A stretch of 40,233 nucleotides of DNA from an uncultured Hungatella sp. (GCA_947089145.1 CAMUJH010000036.1:1-40233), one strand, 5' to 3'. Counted from the first letter of the stretch, positions 26,631-35,251 are shown. Translations and numbers: made by a program. The notes: generated from the letters alone by a model not told the origin.

Positions 26631-27920
26631 ATGCCAAAGGTTTCCGTGATCGTGCCGGTGTACAACGTGGAGCCATACCTGCCGGCATGCATGGACAGCA
26701 TCCTGGCGCAGACGCTTAAGGAGATGGAGATCATCTGCGTGGACGACGGCTCCACGGACAAAAGCGGGGCGATCCTGGACGGCTACGCCATGAAGGACGG
26801 GAGAGTGCGGGTGCTGCATAAGGAAAACGGAGGCTATGGAAAAGCCGTGAATGCGGGGATTGACGCAGCCAGGGGGGAATACATAGGGGTCGTGGAAAGC
26901 GACGACAAGATCCTGCCGCCCATGTATGAAAGGCTTTACAGGGCGGCCAGGGAGAACGGGCTGGATCTGGCAAAGTCTGACTGCATCTTCTGGTGGGAAA
27001 CCATGGATTACGCTTATGAACACCATAGAGAGTACCTGGAGCCGTACTATGGCCGGGTGCTGGATGCGTCCCATCGGAGAACGTTCTTCCTGTTCCTCAT
27101 GAACATCTGGTCCGGGATTTACAGAAGAGAGTTTCTGGAGCGGCACCAGATACGCTGCAACGAAACCGCCGGAGCCTCCTACCAGGACAACGGCTTCTGG
27201 ATGCAGACCATGTGCCTGGCCCAAAGAGCCATGTGGCTGAAGGAGGCCTTCTACCTGTACAGGCAGGACAACCCATCCTCCTCCATAAAAAGCAAGGCAA
27301 AGGCTGAGGCTATGATGGGGGAATACGACTTTGCGGAAAGGATGCTGGAGCAAAAAAGCGGGCCGTACGAGATGGACTTGTGCCATTATTACAGGATGAT
27401 CCGTCACAAAGGCGTCTTTTTCAGGATCTCCGACCAGCTGAAGCGGGAGTACAGCAGGCACATCGCAAGTGACTTTGAGAAATACGGGCATCTGACGGCT
27501 GAAAACCAGGGGGTTCACCTATGGCTGACTCGGCTGCACGACGACCCGGAACGGTTCTGCAGGGAGTTTATCAGCAGGAAGGCTGAAACGCTCAGGCGCC
27601 TTAAGGAGGCGGGGAACATCATCATATACGGGGCCGGGGACTACGGGCAGAGGGCGCTGCGCATCCTGAGCTACCAGAACCTGTGCCAGAAGGTGCTGTG
27701 CTTCGCCGTTTCGGACGAGAAGGCTGGGGGCTCCATAGGAAGGATACCGGTGCGCTGCATCAGCCGGCTGTCCCAATGGCGGGACCAGGCGGCTGTGATC
27801 ATCGGCGCAAGCAGGCGCACGGCGGCCTATGGCCAGATAGAGGCCCGGCTGAAGGAAGCGGGCTTTGGCAACGTGCTGGACACGGACTTGTTAAGCGAAT
27901 ATTTCTACTATTTAAAATAA
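26631..27920 (+). CDS. GT2 glycosyltransferase with C-terminal Rossmann-like domain
   Basis: The protein has 429 residues. Residues 1-230 are a family 2 GT-A transferase: VSVIVPVYNVEPYLPACMDS, IICVDDGSTDKSG and the acidic metal site VVESDDK (DxD variant SDD). Residues 325-429 are the recurring Rossmann module (NIIIYGAGDYGQRALRIL). It is paralogous to the product of 29816. ATG 26631 follows GGAGAGG and gives the canonical MPKVSVIV start; a GTG at 26610 is possible but less likely. The gene follows the glycerophosphotransferase by 27 bp. Confidence 0.85.
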   Translation: MPKVSVIVPVYNVEPYLPACMDSILAQTLKEMEIICVDDGSTDKSGAILDGYAMKDGRVRVLHKENGGYGKAVNAGIDAARGEYIGVVESDDKILPPMYERLYRAARENGLDLAKSDCIFWWETMDYAYEHHREYLEPYYGRVLDASHRRTFFLFLMNIWSGIYRREFLERHQIRCNETAGASYQDNGFWMQTMCLAQRAMWLKEAFYLYRQDNPSSSIKSKAKAEAMMGEYDFAERMLEQKSGPYEMDLCHYYRMIRHKGVFFRISDQLKREYSRHIASDFEKYGHLTAENQGVHLWLTRLHDDPERFCREFISRKAETLRRLKEAGNIIIYGAGDYGQRALRILSYQNLCQKVLCFAVSDEKAGGSIGRIPVRCISRLSQWRDQAAVIIGASRRTAAYGQIEARLKEAGFGNVLDTDLLSEYFYYLK

Positions 27921-27940
27921 CACAGGAGAGCGGGGAAAAC

Positions 27941-28657
27941 ATGAACACAGCAATCATAATAGCGGGAGGCTCCGGCCAGCGGCTGGGTCAGGACATACCG
28001 AAGCAGTTCATACATGTGTATGACAAGCCGATCCTGATCTACACCCTGGAAGGGTTTGAGCGCCATCCCCAGGTAGATGCCATCGGGCTGGTGTGCATCG
28101 ACGGCTGGCACGACGTCATAAAGGCCTATGCCAAGCAGTTCGGGATCACCAAGCTTTCCTGGGTGATCTCTGGAGGAGAGACGGCCCAGGAGTCCATCCG
28201 CAACGGGGTGTTCCACCTGGAAGGGACGTGCAGTGACGACGACATCGTGATCATACATGACGGGATCAGGCCCCTGGTGGACGAAAGCGTGCTGTCAGAC
28301 GTGATCATCAAATGCCAGCAGTACGGCAACGGGGTGACGGCTCTGCCATACAATGAACAGATCTTCGTGGCGGATGACGAAAAGTCCACAGTGAAGTACA
28401 TCCCGAGGGAGGCCCTAAGGAGGGTGTCCACGCCCCAGGCGTACCAATACAGGATGCTGGACGAAGCGTACCGCCAGGCCTATGAGAAGGGGATCGGGAT
28501 CTACGGGTCCTCCTACACCAACACCATGATGGTGGAACTGGGAAAGCGGCTGTATTTTGCCAACGGGTCAGATAAAAACATCAAGATCACCACAAAGGAT
28601 GATCTGGAACTGTTCAAGGCGTATCTAAAGATGGATAAAGCCGGCTGGCTGAAGTAA
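27941..28657 (+). CDS. tarI: IspD/TarI-family cytidylyltransferase
   Basis: The protein has 238 residues and begins AIIIAGGSGQRLGQDIPKQF, the CTP-binding signature of IspD-type enzymes, followed by IHDGIRPLV and TPQAYQYRML. In this family TarI makes CDP-ribitol and IspD makes CDP-methylerythritol. In a glycan island among CDP-alcohol transferases the TarI reading is favoured. The usual partner TarJ, a zinc alcohol dehydrogenase, is absent; an extended SDR follows instead, so the activated alcohol may not be ribitol. ATG 27941 is preceded by AGGAGAGCGGGG. A longer in-frame reading from 27683 lies inside the previous gene. Confidence 0.75.
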   Translation: MNTAIIIAGGSGQRLGQDIPKQFIHVYDKPILIYTLEGFERHPQVDAIGLVCIDGWHDVIKAYAKQFGITKLSWVISGGETAQESIRNGVFHLEGTCSDDDIVIIHDGIRPLVDESVLSDVIIKCQQYGNGVTALPYNEQIFVADDEKSTVKYIPREALRRVSTPQAYQYRMLDEAYRQAYEKGIGIYGSSYTNTMMVELGKRLYFANGSDKNIKITTKDDLELFKAYLKMDKAGWLK

Positions 28658-28706
28658 GGGAATCCAAAGAGCCGGAACGAAGGCGTCTGGCCAAAGGGGA
28701 GGGAAC

Positions 28707-29768
28707 ATGATAAGACGATTGGAACATCCACTGTACCGGGAAGATATCCGCTATGTGGCGGGACTGGATCTGCCGTGGGAGAAGATGGAGGGAAAAAGCG
28801 TGCTGGTGACCGGCGCCAGCGGGCTTCTGGGAAGCATCTTCGTGGACGCAGTCATGGAGCAAAACCGGGAAAAGAATCTGCAGTGCACGGTACATGCCGT
28901 GGGAAGGAACGAGGCGGCGGCCAGGGAGCGCTTTTTCCCATACTGGGAAGGCCCCTGGTTCCGGTTTGCGGCCCATGACATCAACCAGCCATTGGAAGGG
29001 GTGACGGACCAGGCATTCGCATTCATGATCCACCTTGCAAGCAACACCCACCCGGTGTCCTATGCCAGAGAGCCGGTGGCAACCATAACCACCAACATCA
29101 TAGGGACGGACCATCTGCTGCGGTATGCGGCCAGCCATCCGGGCGGAAGGTTCGTCTTCGCCTCCTCCAACGAGATATACGGCGAGAACCGGGGCGATGC
29201 GGAGCTTTTCGACGAATCCTACTGCGGATACCTGGACTGCAACACGCTGCGCGCCGGATACCCGGAAAGCAAGCGGTGCGGGGAGGCGCTGTGCCAGGCG
29301 TACCGTGCGGAAAAGGGGGTGGACGTGGTCATCCCCCGCTTCACCCGTTCTTACGGCCCCACCATGCGGCTGTCGGACACGAAGGCGGTTTCCCAGTTCC
29401 TACAAAAGGGGATCAGGGGGGAAGACATCGTGCTGAAAAGCGAGGGAAGCCAGCACTATTCCTACACCTACGGGGCGGACGCCGTGTCGGGGCTTCTGAC
29501 AGTCATGCTGTCAGGGGAGAGCGGGAACGCATACAACATCGCTGACGGGAAGTCGGACATCACGCTGAAAGACCTGTCCCAGGCCATAGCCGGGGCGTGC
29601 GGGACGAAAGTGGTGCGCCAGGCCCCTGACGCCGTGGAGCGGGCGGGGTACAGCACGGCAACCAAGGCCAGGCTGGACGGGAGCAAGTTAAAGAGCCTGG
29701 GGTGGAGGATGAAATACGATATCCCCGGGGGGATAGAGCGGACAGTGAAGATCATGAGGGAGGCTTAG
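28707..29768 (+). CDS. NAD-dependent epimerase/dehydratase (extended SDR)
   Basis: The protein has 353 residues. It has the dinucleotide-binding motif VLVTGASGLLGS near residues 32-43, a catalytic-type Ser/Thr region FASSNEIYGENR, and the YxxxK pair Tyr185 and Lys189 (YPESK). Length and motifs are those of nucleotide-sugar epimerases and 4,6-dehydratases. Following a TarI-like cytidylyltransferase, it may act on a CDP-linked or phosphorylated sugar, or supply a nucleotide sugar to the GT2 enzymes. GGGGAGGGAAC precedes the ATG. Confidence 0.82.
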   Translation: MIRRLEHPLYREDIRYVAGLDLPWEKMEGKSVLVTGASGLLGSIFVDAVMEQNREKNLQCTVHAVGRNEAAARERFFPYWEGPWFRFAAHDINQPLEGVTDQAFAFMIHLASNTHPVSYAREPVATITTNIIGTDHLLRYAASHPGGRFVFASSNEIYGENRGDAELFDESYCGYLDCNTLRAGYPESKRCGEALCQAYRAEKGVDVVIPRFTRSYGPTMRLSDTKAVSQFLQKGIRGEDIVLKSEGSQHYSYTYGADAVSGLLTVMLSGESGNAYNIADGKSDITLKDLSQAIAGACGTKVVRQAPDAVERAGYSTATKARLDGSKLKSLGWRMKYDIPGGIERTVKIMREA

Positions 29769-29815
29769 AGCCGCCGGAAGATAAATACAGAGCGAATACG
29801 AAGGGGAGGTAGAAC

Positions 29816-31177
29816 ATGCCGAGAGTTTCCGTTATCATGCCATCGCTGAACGTGGCGGCCTACATCCGGGAATGCGTGGAGAGCGTCATAAGCCAGACTC
29901 TGGAAGACCTGGAGATCCTGTGCATTGATGCCGGCTCCACGGACGGAACATATGAAATCTTAAAGGAATACGCCCGCAGGGACAGCCGCATCCGGCTGTA
30001 TGAATCTGAAAAGAAGAGCTACGGCTACCAGATCAACCTTGGCATGGACATGGCCAGGGGGGAATACATCGGGATCGTGGAAACCGACGACTGCATCCAG
30101 CCGGACATGTACCAGACCCTATACAGGGCGGCAGAGGAAAACAGCCTGGACTATGCCAAGGCAGGCTTCTACACGATGGTGACGCCCTATGAAGGGGAGG
30201 AGCACCTGCTGGAGAAGCCGCTGGGGGACACGGGAAGGGTCATATCGTCCCGATACTTCATGGACAGGGAACGGTCCCCTGACATTTATATATGGAACGG
30301 GATCTACAGCAGGCGGTTCCTGAAAGAGTTCCGCATCCGGCTGAATGAAAGCCCGGGGGCGGCCTTTCAGGACTGCGGCTTCCGCTACCTGACGGACATG
30401 AATTTAAGAAGAGGGATGTTCCTTGATGACCTGGTGTACCGGTACCGGAGGGACAACGGGGCCTCGTCAACGTACAACCCCCGGTTTGCCCAGTTCAACC
30501 TGGGGGAGTGCCGGTATATCCGCAGGAAGATGGAGGAAGAGGGGATCACGGACAGGGCCAGGAGGGCGTTCATGGCCAGGGAGACGGTGATGATGGCGCT
30601 TTCGCCTTATACCACCTTTCGGAAGCACAGCCTGCCTGACGAGGCCGTGCTGTCGGCCCTGGACGAATTCCGCAGAATCATCGCCGGTGACAGGGAGCGG
30701 GGGCTGTTAAGGCAGGAGGAGATGGAGACAGAGCAGTGGATAGAAATGCGTCTGTTTACGGAGAAGCCGGAGGTTTACGAGGAGTATGTAGCCGTCAAGG
30801 CGAAGGCCCGCTGCGACGTATACCGGAAGTTTGTGGCCAGGATGGCGGGCAAAGGCCAGATCGTGGTGTTCGGCACGGGAAAGGCGGCAAAGTTCGCATT
30901 GTGCCTGATGAGGATGAACCGCCTGGACAACATCGCGGCGTTCTGCGACAACGACCGGGAGAAATGGGGCGGCACCTACAAGGGATACGAAGTCCTGCCG
31001 CCCCGGGAGGCCGTCAGGCGGTACCCTCAGGCACATTACCTGATCGCCAACAGGACATGCCCGGAAGTGATCGCAGGGCAGCTGGAGGACAGCGGGATCG
31101 GGAGAGAAAACATATCGGTATACAAGCTTCCCCTGAGCCCATTCGGAAGCACGGATCTGTTTATGCGGGGCCTTTAG
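29816..31177 (+). CDS. GT2 glycosyltransferase with C-terminal Rossmann-like domain
   Basis: The protein has 453 residues and parallels the product of 26631. Residues 1-230 are the GT2 catalytic domain (VSVIMPSLNVAAYIRECVES, ILCIDAGSTDGTYEI, VETDDC). The usual DDGS is changed to DAGS. A helical linker follows, then at 345-450 the Rossmann module (QIVVFGTGKAAKFALCLM). GGGGAGG precedes the ATG. It presumably adds a sugar during assembly of the island glycan; the substrate is unknown. Confidence 0.84.
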   Translation: MPRVSVIMPSLNVAAYIRECVESVISQTLEDLEILCIDAGSTDGTYEILKEYARRDSRIRLYESEKKSYGYQINLGMDMARGEYIGIVETDDCIQPDMYQTLYRAAEENSLDYAKAGFYTMVTPYEGEEHLLEKPLGDTGRVISSRYFMDRERSPDIYIWNGIYSRRFLKEFRIRLNESPGAAFQDCGFRYLTDMNLRRGMFLDDLVYRYRRDNGASSTYNPRFAQFNLGECRYIRRKMEEEGITDRARRAFMARETVMMALSPYTTFRKHSLPDEAVLSALDEFRRIIAGDRERGLLRQEEMETEQWIEMRLFTEKPEVYEEYVAVKAKARCDVYRKFVARMAGKGQIVVFGTGKAAKFALCLMRMNRLDNIAAFCDNDREKWGGTYKGYEVLPPREAVRRYPQAHYLIANRTCPEVIAGQLEDSGIGRENISVYKLPLSPFGSTDLFMRGL

Positions 31178-31204
31178 CTCCCGTCTGACAAAGTGGAGGA
31201 AGAG

Positions 31205-33616
31205 ATGACATCAGAACAGCGGCTGAAGGAATTGCCCAAGGCAATGGTAAAATGGTATGAAATCCAAAAGGAAAGCAGGGCGGCCTGCGTGGTGTGCGAT
31301 CGTGGAAACAGCAGGCTGACAGCGGAAGCCCTGAAGGAAATGGGGGTACGGACGGATCTCATACCCCTTGAGGAGATAGACAGAGAACAAGGGGCGGGAG
31401 GAGCCGGCGCTGATGCCGCATCCGGCGGGAAGGGGAGTTATGACGTGGTCCTGGCGGCTGACGTGATTGAATACATGCGCCATGGGGAGGAGGGGCTGCG
31501 CCGTCTCCGGGGGCTGCTGAAGCCGGAAGGGAAGCTGCTGGTGACGGCGGACAACCGTCTGGGAATCCGGTATTTCTGCGGGGATCAGGACGCCTTCAGC
31601 GGAAAGAACTATGACGGGATAGAGAATTACCGGCACCTGCATTCATGGGAGCAGGAGGCCATGGAGGGGAAGGCGTATTCCAAGCGGGAATTAACGGAAC
31701 TGTTGGAGAAGGCGGGCTTTTTGGGGCACCGCTTTTATTCCGTGTTCCCAAGGACGTCCAACCCGCAGCTTGTGCTGGCGGAAGACTACGAGCCCAACGA
31801 GGCCCTGGACATCCGGGTGTTCCCGGAGTACAACAACCCGGGAACGGTATTCCTGATGGAGGAGGAGCTGTATCCGGCGCTGATGGAAAACGGGATGCTC
31901 CACGCCATGGCCAACGGCTTCTTCATCGAGTGCCCTCTTGACGGCGCATATGCGCCGGTGAGGCAGGTGACCCTTTCCGGGGAACGCGGGGCAGAGGACG
32001 CCATGGCAACCATCGTGCGCAGGGACGGGCTGGTGGAGAAGCGCGCGCTGTACGCGGCGGGCAGGAGGAAGCTGGGCCGGATGCTGGAAAACCACGGGTA
32101 CCTGTCAGCCCGCGGAGTCAGAATGGTGGACGCCGAGATGAGGGGCAACGCCCTGGTGATGCCGTATGTGGACGGCGTCCCGGCCAACGATTATTTCCGC
32201 CGCCTGCTGGAAGAAGACGTACCGTCCTTCTTAGGCCAGCTTGACCGGTTCTGGGAGGCGATCCTCCATTCTTCGGAATGGGCCGCCTATGACGAGATAG
32301 ACTGGGAGCGGTTCGAGCCGGGATGGGAAGAGCGGAGGGAGGACGACCCTAACCGGGACAAATGGAAGCGGATCGCATCGGGCACGGAGGAAGAGAGAAG
32401 GGCCCTTGGCGTGATCCTGAAAAGGGGGTATCTGGATCTGGTATCCCTAAACTGCTTCCATGTAAACGGGGAATTCGTGTTCTACGACCAGGAGCTGTAT
32501 CTGGAAAACGTGCCGGCCAAGGCGATCCTGCTGAGGACCATTGAATTCATTTACAAATTTCACGGCGACCTTGACCGTATCCTGCCCCGGAAAGAGGTGA
32601 TGGAGCGGTACGGGCTGCGGGAGCATAAAGACCTGTTCGGGAAGTTCACCTGGCGCTTCCTGAATGAGCTGCGCCATGACGACGGGCTGTCGGACTATTT
32701 CCGGGAAGGCAGAAGGGAGTACGGCACGGTCATGGAAAACCGCAGGAGGATGAACTATTCGGAAGAAGAGTACAGGCTGATATTTAAAGACATCTTCCAC
32801 CATACCCGGGGCCGCAGGCTGTACCTGTTCGGATCGGGGAAATACGCCCGGAGGTTCCGGGAAAGGTATGGAAGCGCCTATCCCGCGGCGGGGTATCTGG
32901 ATAATGACAGGAGCCGCTGGGGGACCATGGTAGACGGGCTCTCGGTGCAGGGACCCCACATGCTGAAGGGGATGAACCCGGCGGAGTACAAAGTCATGGT
33001 GTGCATAAGGGATTATGCGCCGGTGGTGAGACAGCTTCGCAGGGCGGGAATACCCAACTTCAGCGTATATGACCCGAACATGACGTACAGGGATGACTGG
33101 TACTTAAGGGGGCTTCGGGGTGAAGGCGCAGAGGGCGGAAAAGGGAAGAAATACCATGTGGGCTACGTGGCAGGCGTGTTCGATCTGTTCCACATAGGGC
33201 ACCTGAACCTGCTGAGGAGGGCCAAGGAACAGTGCGAATATTTAATAGCAGGCGTGGTGACGGATGAAGGGGTGATAAAGCATAAGAAATCAAGGCCCAG
33301 GATACCGTTTGAGGAACGCCTGGCCATAGTGGGTGCCTGCAGGTACGTGGACGAGGCGGTGGAGATCCCGGTTGACCGGGGGGACACAGACGAGGCGTAC
33401 CGCAGGTACGGGTTTGACGTGCAGTTTTCAGGAAGCGATTATGCCGATGACCCCAAATGGATGGCGAAGCGGGAGTTTTTGCAGAGGCATGGGGCGGACC
33501 TGGTGTTTTTTCCCTATACGGAAGGCGTCAGCACCACGCAGCTGAAGGGGATTGTGGGAGAAGATGAAAGAGCTGATACAGACCCATCAGTCGAAAATAA
33601 AAATAATGCCAAATAA
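31205..33616 (+). CDS. Four-part fusion: methyltransferase-like, kinase-like, Rossmann-like and glycerol-phosphate cytidylyltransferase domains
   Basis: The protein has 803 residues. Residues 1-190 resemble a class I methyltransferase (YDVVLAADVIEYM, LLKPEGKLLVTADN), although the glycine-rich SAM loop is weak. Residues 240-460 look like a remote aminoglycoside-phosphotransferase/choline-kinase-type fold (ALVMPYVDGVPANDYF, FHVNGEFVFYDQELY), without a confident catalytic HxD. Residues 535-630 are the recurring Rossmann module (RRLYLFGSGKYARRF). Residues 650-790 are a TagD/GCT-type cytidylyltransferase (VAGVFDLFHIGH, FSGSDYADD, TEGVSTTQLKG), the second one in the island. The protein could phosphorylate an alcohol and then activate it with CTP; that coupling is inference. 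ATG 31205 follows GGAGG (31195-31199). It is the last gene of the GC-rich block. Confidence 0.72.
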   Translation: MTSEQRLKELPKAMVKWYEIQKESRAACVVCDRGNSRLTAEALKEMGVRTDLIPLEEIDREQGAGGAGADAASGGKGSYDVVLAADVIEYMRHGEEGLRRLRGLLKPEGKLLVTADNRLGIRYFCGDQDAFSGKNYDGIENYRHLHSWEQEAMEGKAYSKRELTELLEKAGFLGHRFYSVFPRTSNPQLVLAEDYEPNEALDIRVFPEYNNPGTVFLMEEELYPALMENGMLHAMANGFFIECPLDGAYAPVRQVTLSGERGAEDAMATIVRRDGLVEKRALYAAGRRKLGRMLENHGYLSARGVRMVDAEMRGNALVMPYVDGVPANDYFRRLLEEDVPSFLGQLDRFWEAILHSSEWAAYDEIDWERFEPGWEERREDDPNRDKWKRIASGTEEERRALGVILKRGYLDLVSLNCFHVNGEFVFYDQELYLENVPAKAILLRTIEFIYKFHGDLDRILPRKEVMERYGLREHKDLFGKFTWRFLNELRHDDGLSDYFREGRREYGTVMENRRRMNYSEEEYRLIFKDIFHHTRGRRLYLFGSGKYARRFRERYGSAYPAAGYLDNDRSRWGTMVDGLSVQGPHMLKGMNPAEYKVMVCIRDYAPVVRQLRRAGIPNFSVYDPNMTYRDDWYLRGLRGEGAEGGKGKKYHVGYVAGVFDLFHIGHLNLLRRAKEQCEYLIAGVVTDEGVIKHKKSRPRIPFEERLAIVGACRYVDEAVEIPVDRGDTDEAYRRYGFDVQFSGSDYADDPKWMAKREFLQRHGADLVFFPYTEGVSTTQLKGIVGEDERADTDPSVENKNNAK

Positions 33617-33691
33617 GGAATAGTTAACGGGAAAGTGACAAAAAATAAGGAAAACTAATCGCATAGATCCGCTCCTTTTACTGTAAACCTG

Positions 33692-33777
33692 CATGCGCCC
33701 GGCAGGGAACGCGCCGACGCGCATGAAAGCCAGGCAGGCACATCGGGCATATCGGAATGCATGCCGTTTTCTCGGCA
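33692..33777 (+). repeat. Conserved inverted-repeat element, right copy
   Basis: This element is the counterpart of 1834-1919. The arms are CATGCGC (33692-33698) and GCGCATG (33719-33725), one base pair longer than the left copy. A second pair is GGCAT (33746-33750) with ATGCC (33761-33765). The spacing between the first arms is the same in both copies (34 nt overall). The shared 3' block is GAAT-N-CATGCCGTTT. It lies 172 nt upstream of the HPr-LDH start. Confidence 0.6.
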
Positions 33778-33826
33778 CTATCATAAATGAAAGTGGTTTA
33801 CTATGAACCCTCCGGGGGGATGCACA

Positions 33827-33851
33827 CAAAATGCCAAAAGCGGGCATTTTG
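33827..33851 (+). promoter_or_regulatory. 9-bp perfect hairpin in the HPr-LDH leader
   Basis: CAAAATGCC (33827-33835) pairs with GGCATTTTG (33843-33851) around a 7-base loop. No T tract follows, so it is not a simple terminator. Its AATGCC arm could also pair with GGGCAT (33745-33750) in the upstream twin element, allowing two exclusive folds. That switch is speculation. Confidence 0.35.
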
Positions 33852-33949
33852 GCGCCGTGCGGACAGCGCAGCATATGCGCAGACCTACCATAAGAATTCG
33901 ATACTTTCATGGTAACCGGCAAAAGGGAAGGGAGCCAAAAAGGAGGAAC

Positions 33950-35251
33950 ATGAAAGAGATTATCCATGTTGTCACAAATCCCCAGGGCATTCATGCGCGC
34001 CCCTGTGCGCTGCTGGCCCAGAACTGCATAAACTACAGCAGCATTGTAACAGTCCAGTGCAACGGCCGCTTGGCAGATGGCAGGAACGTGCTGGAACTTT
34101 TAAAACTTGCTGCAAAAAAGGGAGATACCCTGACGCTTCAAATCTCAGGCGAAGATGAGGAGGAGGCTTACGAAGCGCTGAATGCCGTGATAAACGGAGA
34201 ATTTGGAGGAAAGAAGGAAGTAAAGCTGTTAAAAATCGCCTTCTTTGGCACAAAGGATTATGACAGGACTTTTTTCAGCGAACTGATCCGGGACAAAGGG
34301 GAGGGAACTTATAATTCCGAGATCCGGTATTTCAAGTCCAATCTGGGGCCGGAGACTGCCAACCTTGCCCAGGGATTTGATGCGGTATGCGTGTTTGTAA
34401 ATGACAATGTATCACAGCCTGTTGTGGAGGAACTGCGCAGGGAAGGGGTCCGGCTGATCCTGCTGCGGTGCGCCGGCTTTAATAATGTAGATCTGGCGGC
34501 TGCCAGAGACTGCGGCATTACCGTGCTCAGGGTGCCGGCCTACTCGCCTTATGCAGTGGCGGAGCATGCCATGGCCATTGTCCAGATGGCAAATCGCCGC
34601 CTTCATAAGGCATACAATAAAGTAAAGGACAACAATTTTGCTCTCAGCGGCCTGCTGGGGCTGGATCTGCACAACAAAGTTGCAGGCATTATAGGCACGG
34701 GGAAGATCGGCGTCTGCATGGCCCGTATTTGCAAAGGCTATGGAATGACTGTGCTGGGGTGGGATGCCTATCCTGACAAAAGCATTGAGGATGAGGGGCT
34801 TTTGACCTATGTGGAAAGGGAAGAACTGTTTAAAAAGTCAGACTTAATTTCCCTTCACGCTCCTCTGTTCCCCAATACCCATCATATCGTCAATGATCTG
34901 AGCATTGCCCTGATGAAGGATCAGGTGATGCTGGTGAATACGGGAAGAGGCGGCCTGCTGGACACGGAGGCTTTAATTCGCGCATTGAAGAGAGGCAAGT
35001 TCCATGCCGTAGCGTTGGATGTTTACGAAGAAGAAGGCGGCAATGTCTATACGGACCGCAGCGATCAGGCTATTGACGATGACACGACGGCCAGACTGAT
35101 GATGTTTCCCCAGGTGGTAATGACCAGCCACCAGGCATTTTTTACCCGGGAAGCCCTGCAGTCGATTGCGGTAGTGACTATGGAAAATGCCCGGAATTTC
35201 AACGAGGGCCATGATTATGGAGATACTGAGGTAAAAGCGCAAAGCAGGTGA
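33950..35251 (+). CDS. Fusion: HPr-like PTS domain plus D-lactate dehydrogenase
   Basis: The protein has 433 residues. Residues 1-90 are an HPr domain with the phospho-acceptor motif GIHARP (His15 in the standard position) and the end helix EEEAYEALNAV. The regulatory Ser46 of Gram-positive HPr is replaced by Asn in GRNVLELLKLAAKKGD, so HPr-kinase control looks lost. From about 97 a fermentative D-lactate dehydrogenase follows: VFVNDNVSQPVVEEL, RCAGFNNVDL, the nucleotide motif GTGKIG, then Arg (NTGRGG), Glu (DVYEEE) and His (TSHQAFFT) of the D-2-hydroxyacid dehydrogenase active site. All key residues are present. Phosphorylation of His15 by Enzyme I could couple sugar uptake flux to NADH-dependent pyruvate reduction. 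ATG 33950 follows AAGGAGGAAC. The gene has its own leader and a terminator behind it. Confidence 0.85.
   Translation: MKEIIHVVTNPQGIHARPCALLAQNCINYSSIVTVQCNGRLADGRNVLELLKLAAKKGDTLTLQISGEDEEEAYEALNAVINGEFGGKKEVKLLKIAFFGTKDYDRTFFSELIRDKGEGTYNSEIRYFKSNLGPETANLAQGFDAVCVFVNDNVSQPVVEELRREGVRLILLRCAGFNNVDLAAARDCGITVLRVPAYSPYAVAEHAMAIVQMANRRLHKAYNKVKDNNFALSGLLGLDLHNKVAGIIGTGKIGVCMARICKGYGMTVLGWDAYPDKSIEDEGLLTYVEREELFKKSDLISLHAPLFPNTHHIVNDLSIALMKDQVMLVNTGRGGLLDTEALIRALKRGKFHAVALDVYEEEGGNVYTDRSDQAIDDDTTARLMMFPQVVMTSHQAFFTREALQSIAVVTMENARNFNEGHDYGDTEVKAQSR

Larger units (their letters stand above)
33617..33949 (+). other. Non-coding interval with structured elements
   Basis: These 333 bases hold no convincing gene. 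They contain the right copy of the twin element (33692-33777) and a strong hairpin at 33827-33851. An open frame from 33803 runs into the next gene but has no ribosome binding site and no family similarity in its first 49 codons. I see no clear intrinsic terminator after the previous gene, so read-through into the HPr-LDH gene is possible. Confidence 0.5.

Noticed and set aside
25251-27518. Long open frame (about 755 codons) on the minus strand
   Set aside because: It lies opposite the glycerophosphotransferase and GT2 genes in GC-rich DNA, where the antisense frame lacks stops by composition. Its sequence is low-complexity and matches no family.
27683-27940. Longer reading of the TarI-like gene
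   Set aside because: The extra 86 codons are an out-of-frame reading of the GT2 C-terminal module; ATG 27941 has a strong ribosome binding site and gives the standard IspD/TarI length.
28707-29768. TarJ-type ribulose-5-phosphate reductase next to TarI
   Set aside because: The YPESK and NEIYGE motifs and the length are those of extended nucleotide-sugar SDRs, not zinc alcohol dehydrogenases like TarJ.
33803-33949. Longer reading of the HPr-LDH gene
   Set aside because: The region holds a strong hairpin and no ribosome binding site at 33803; HPr His15 numbering fits exactly with the start at 33950.
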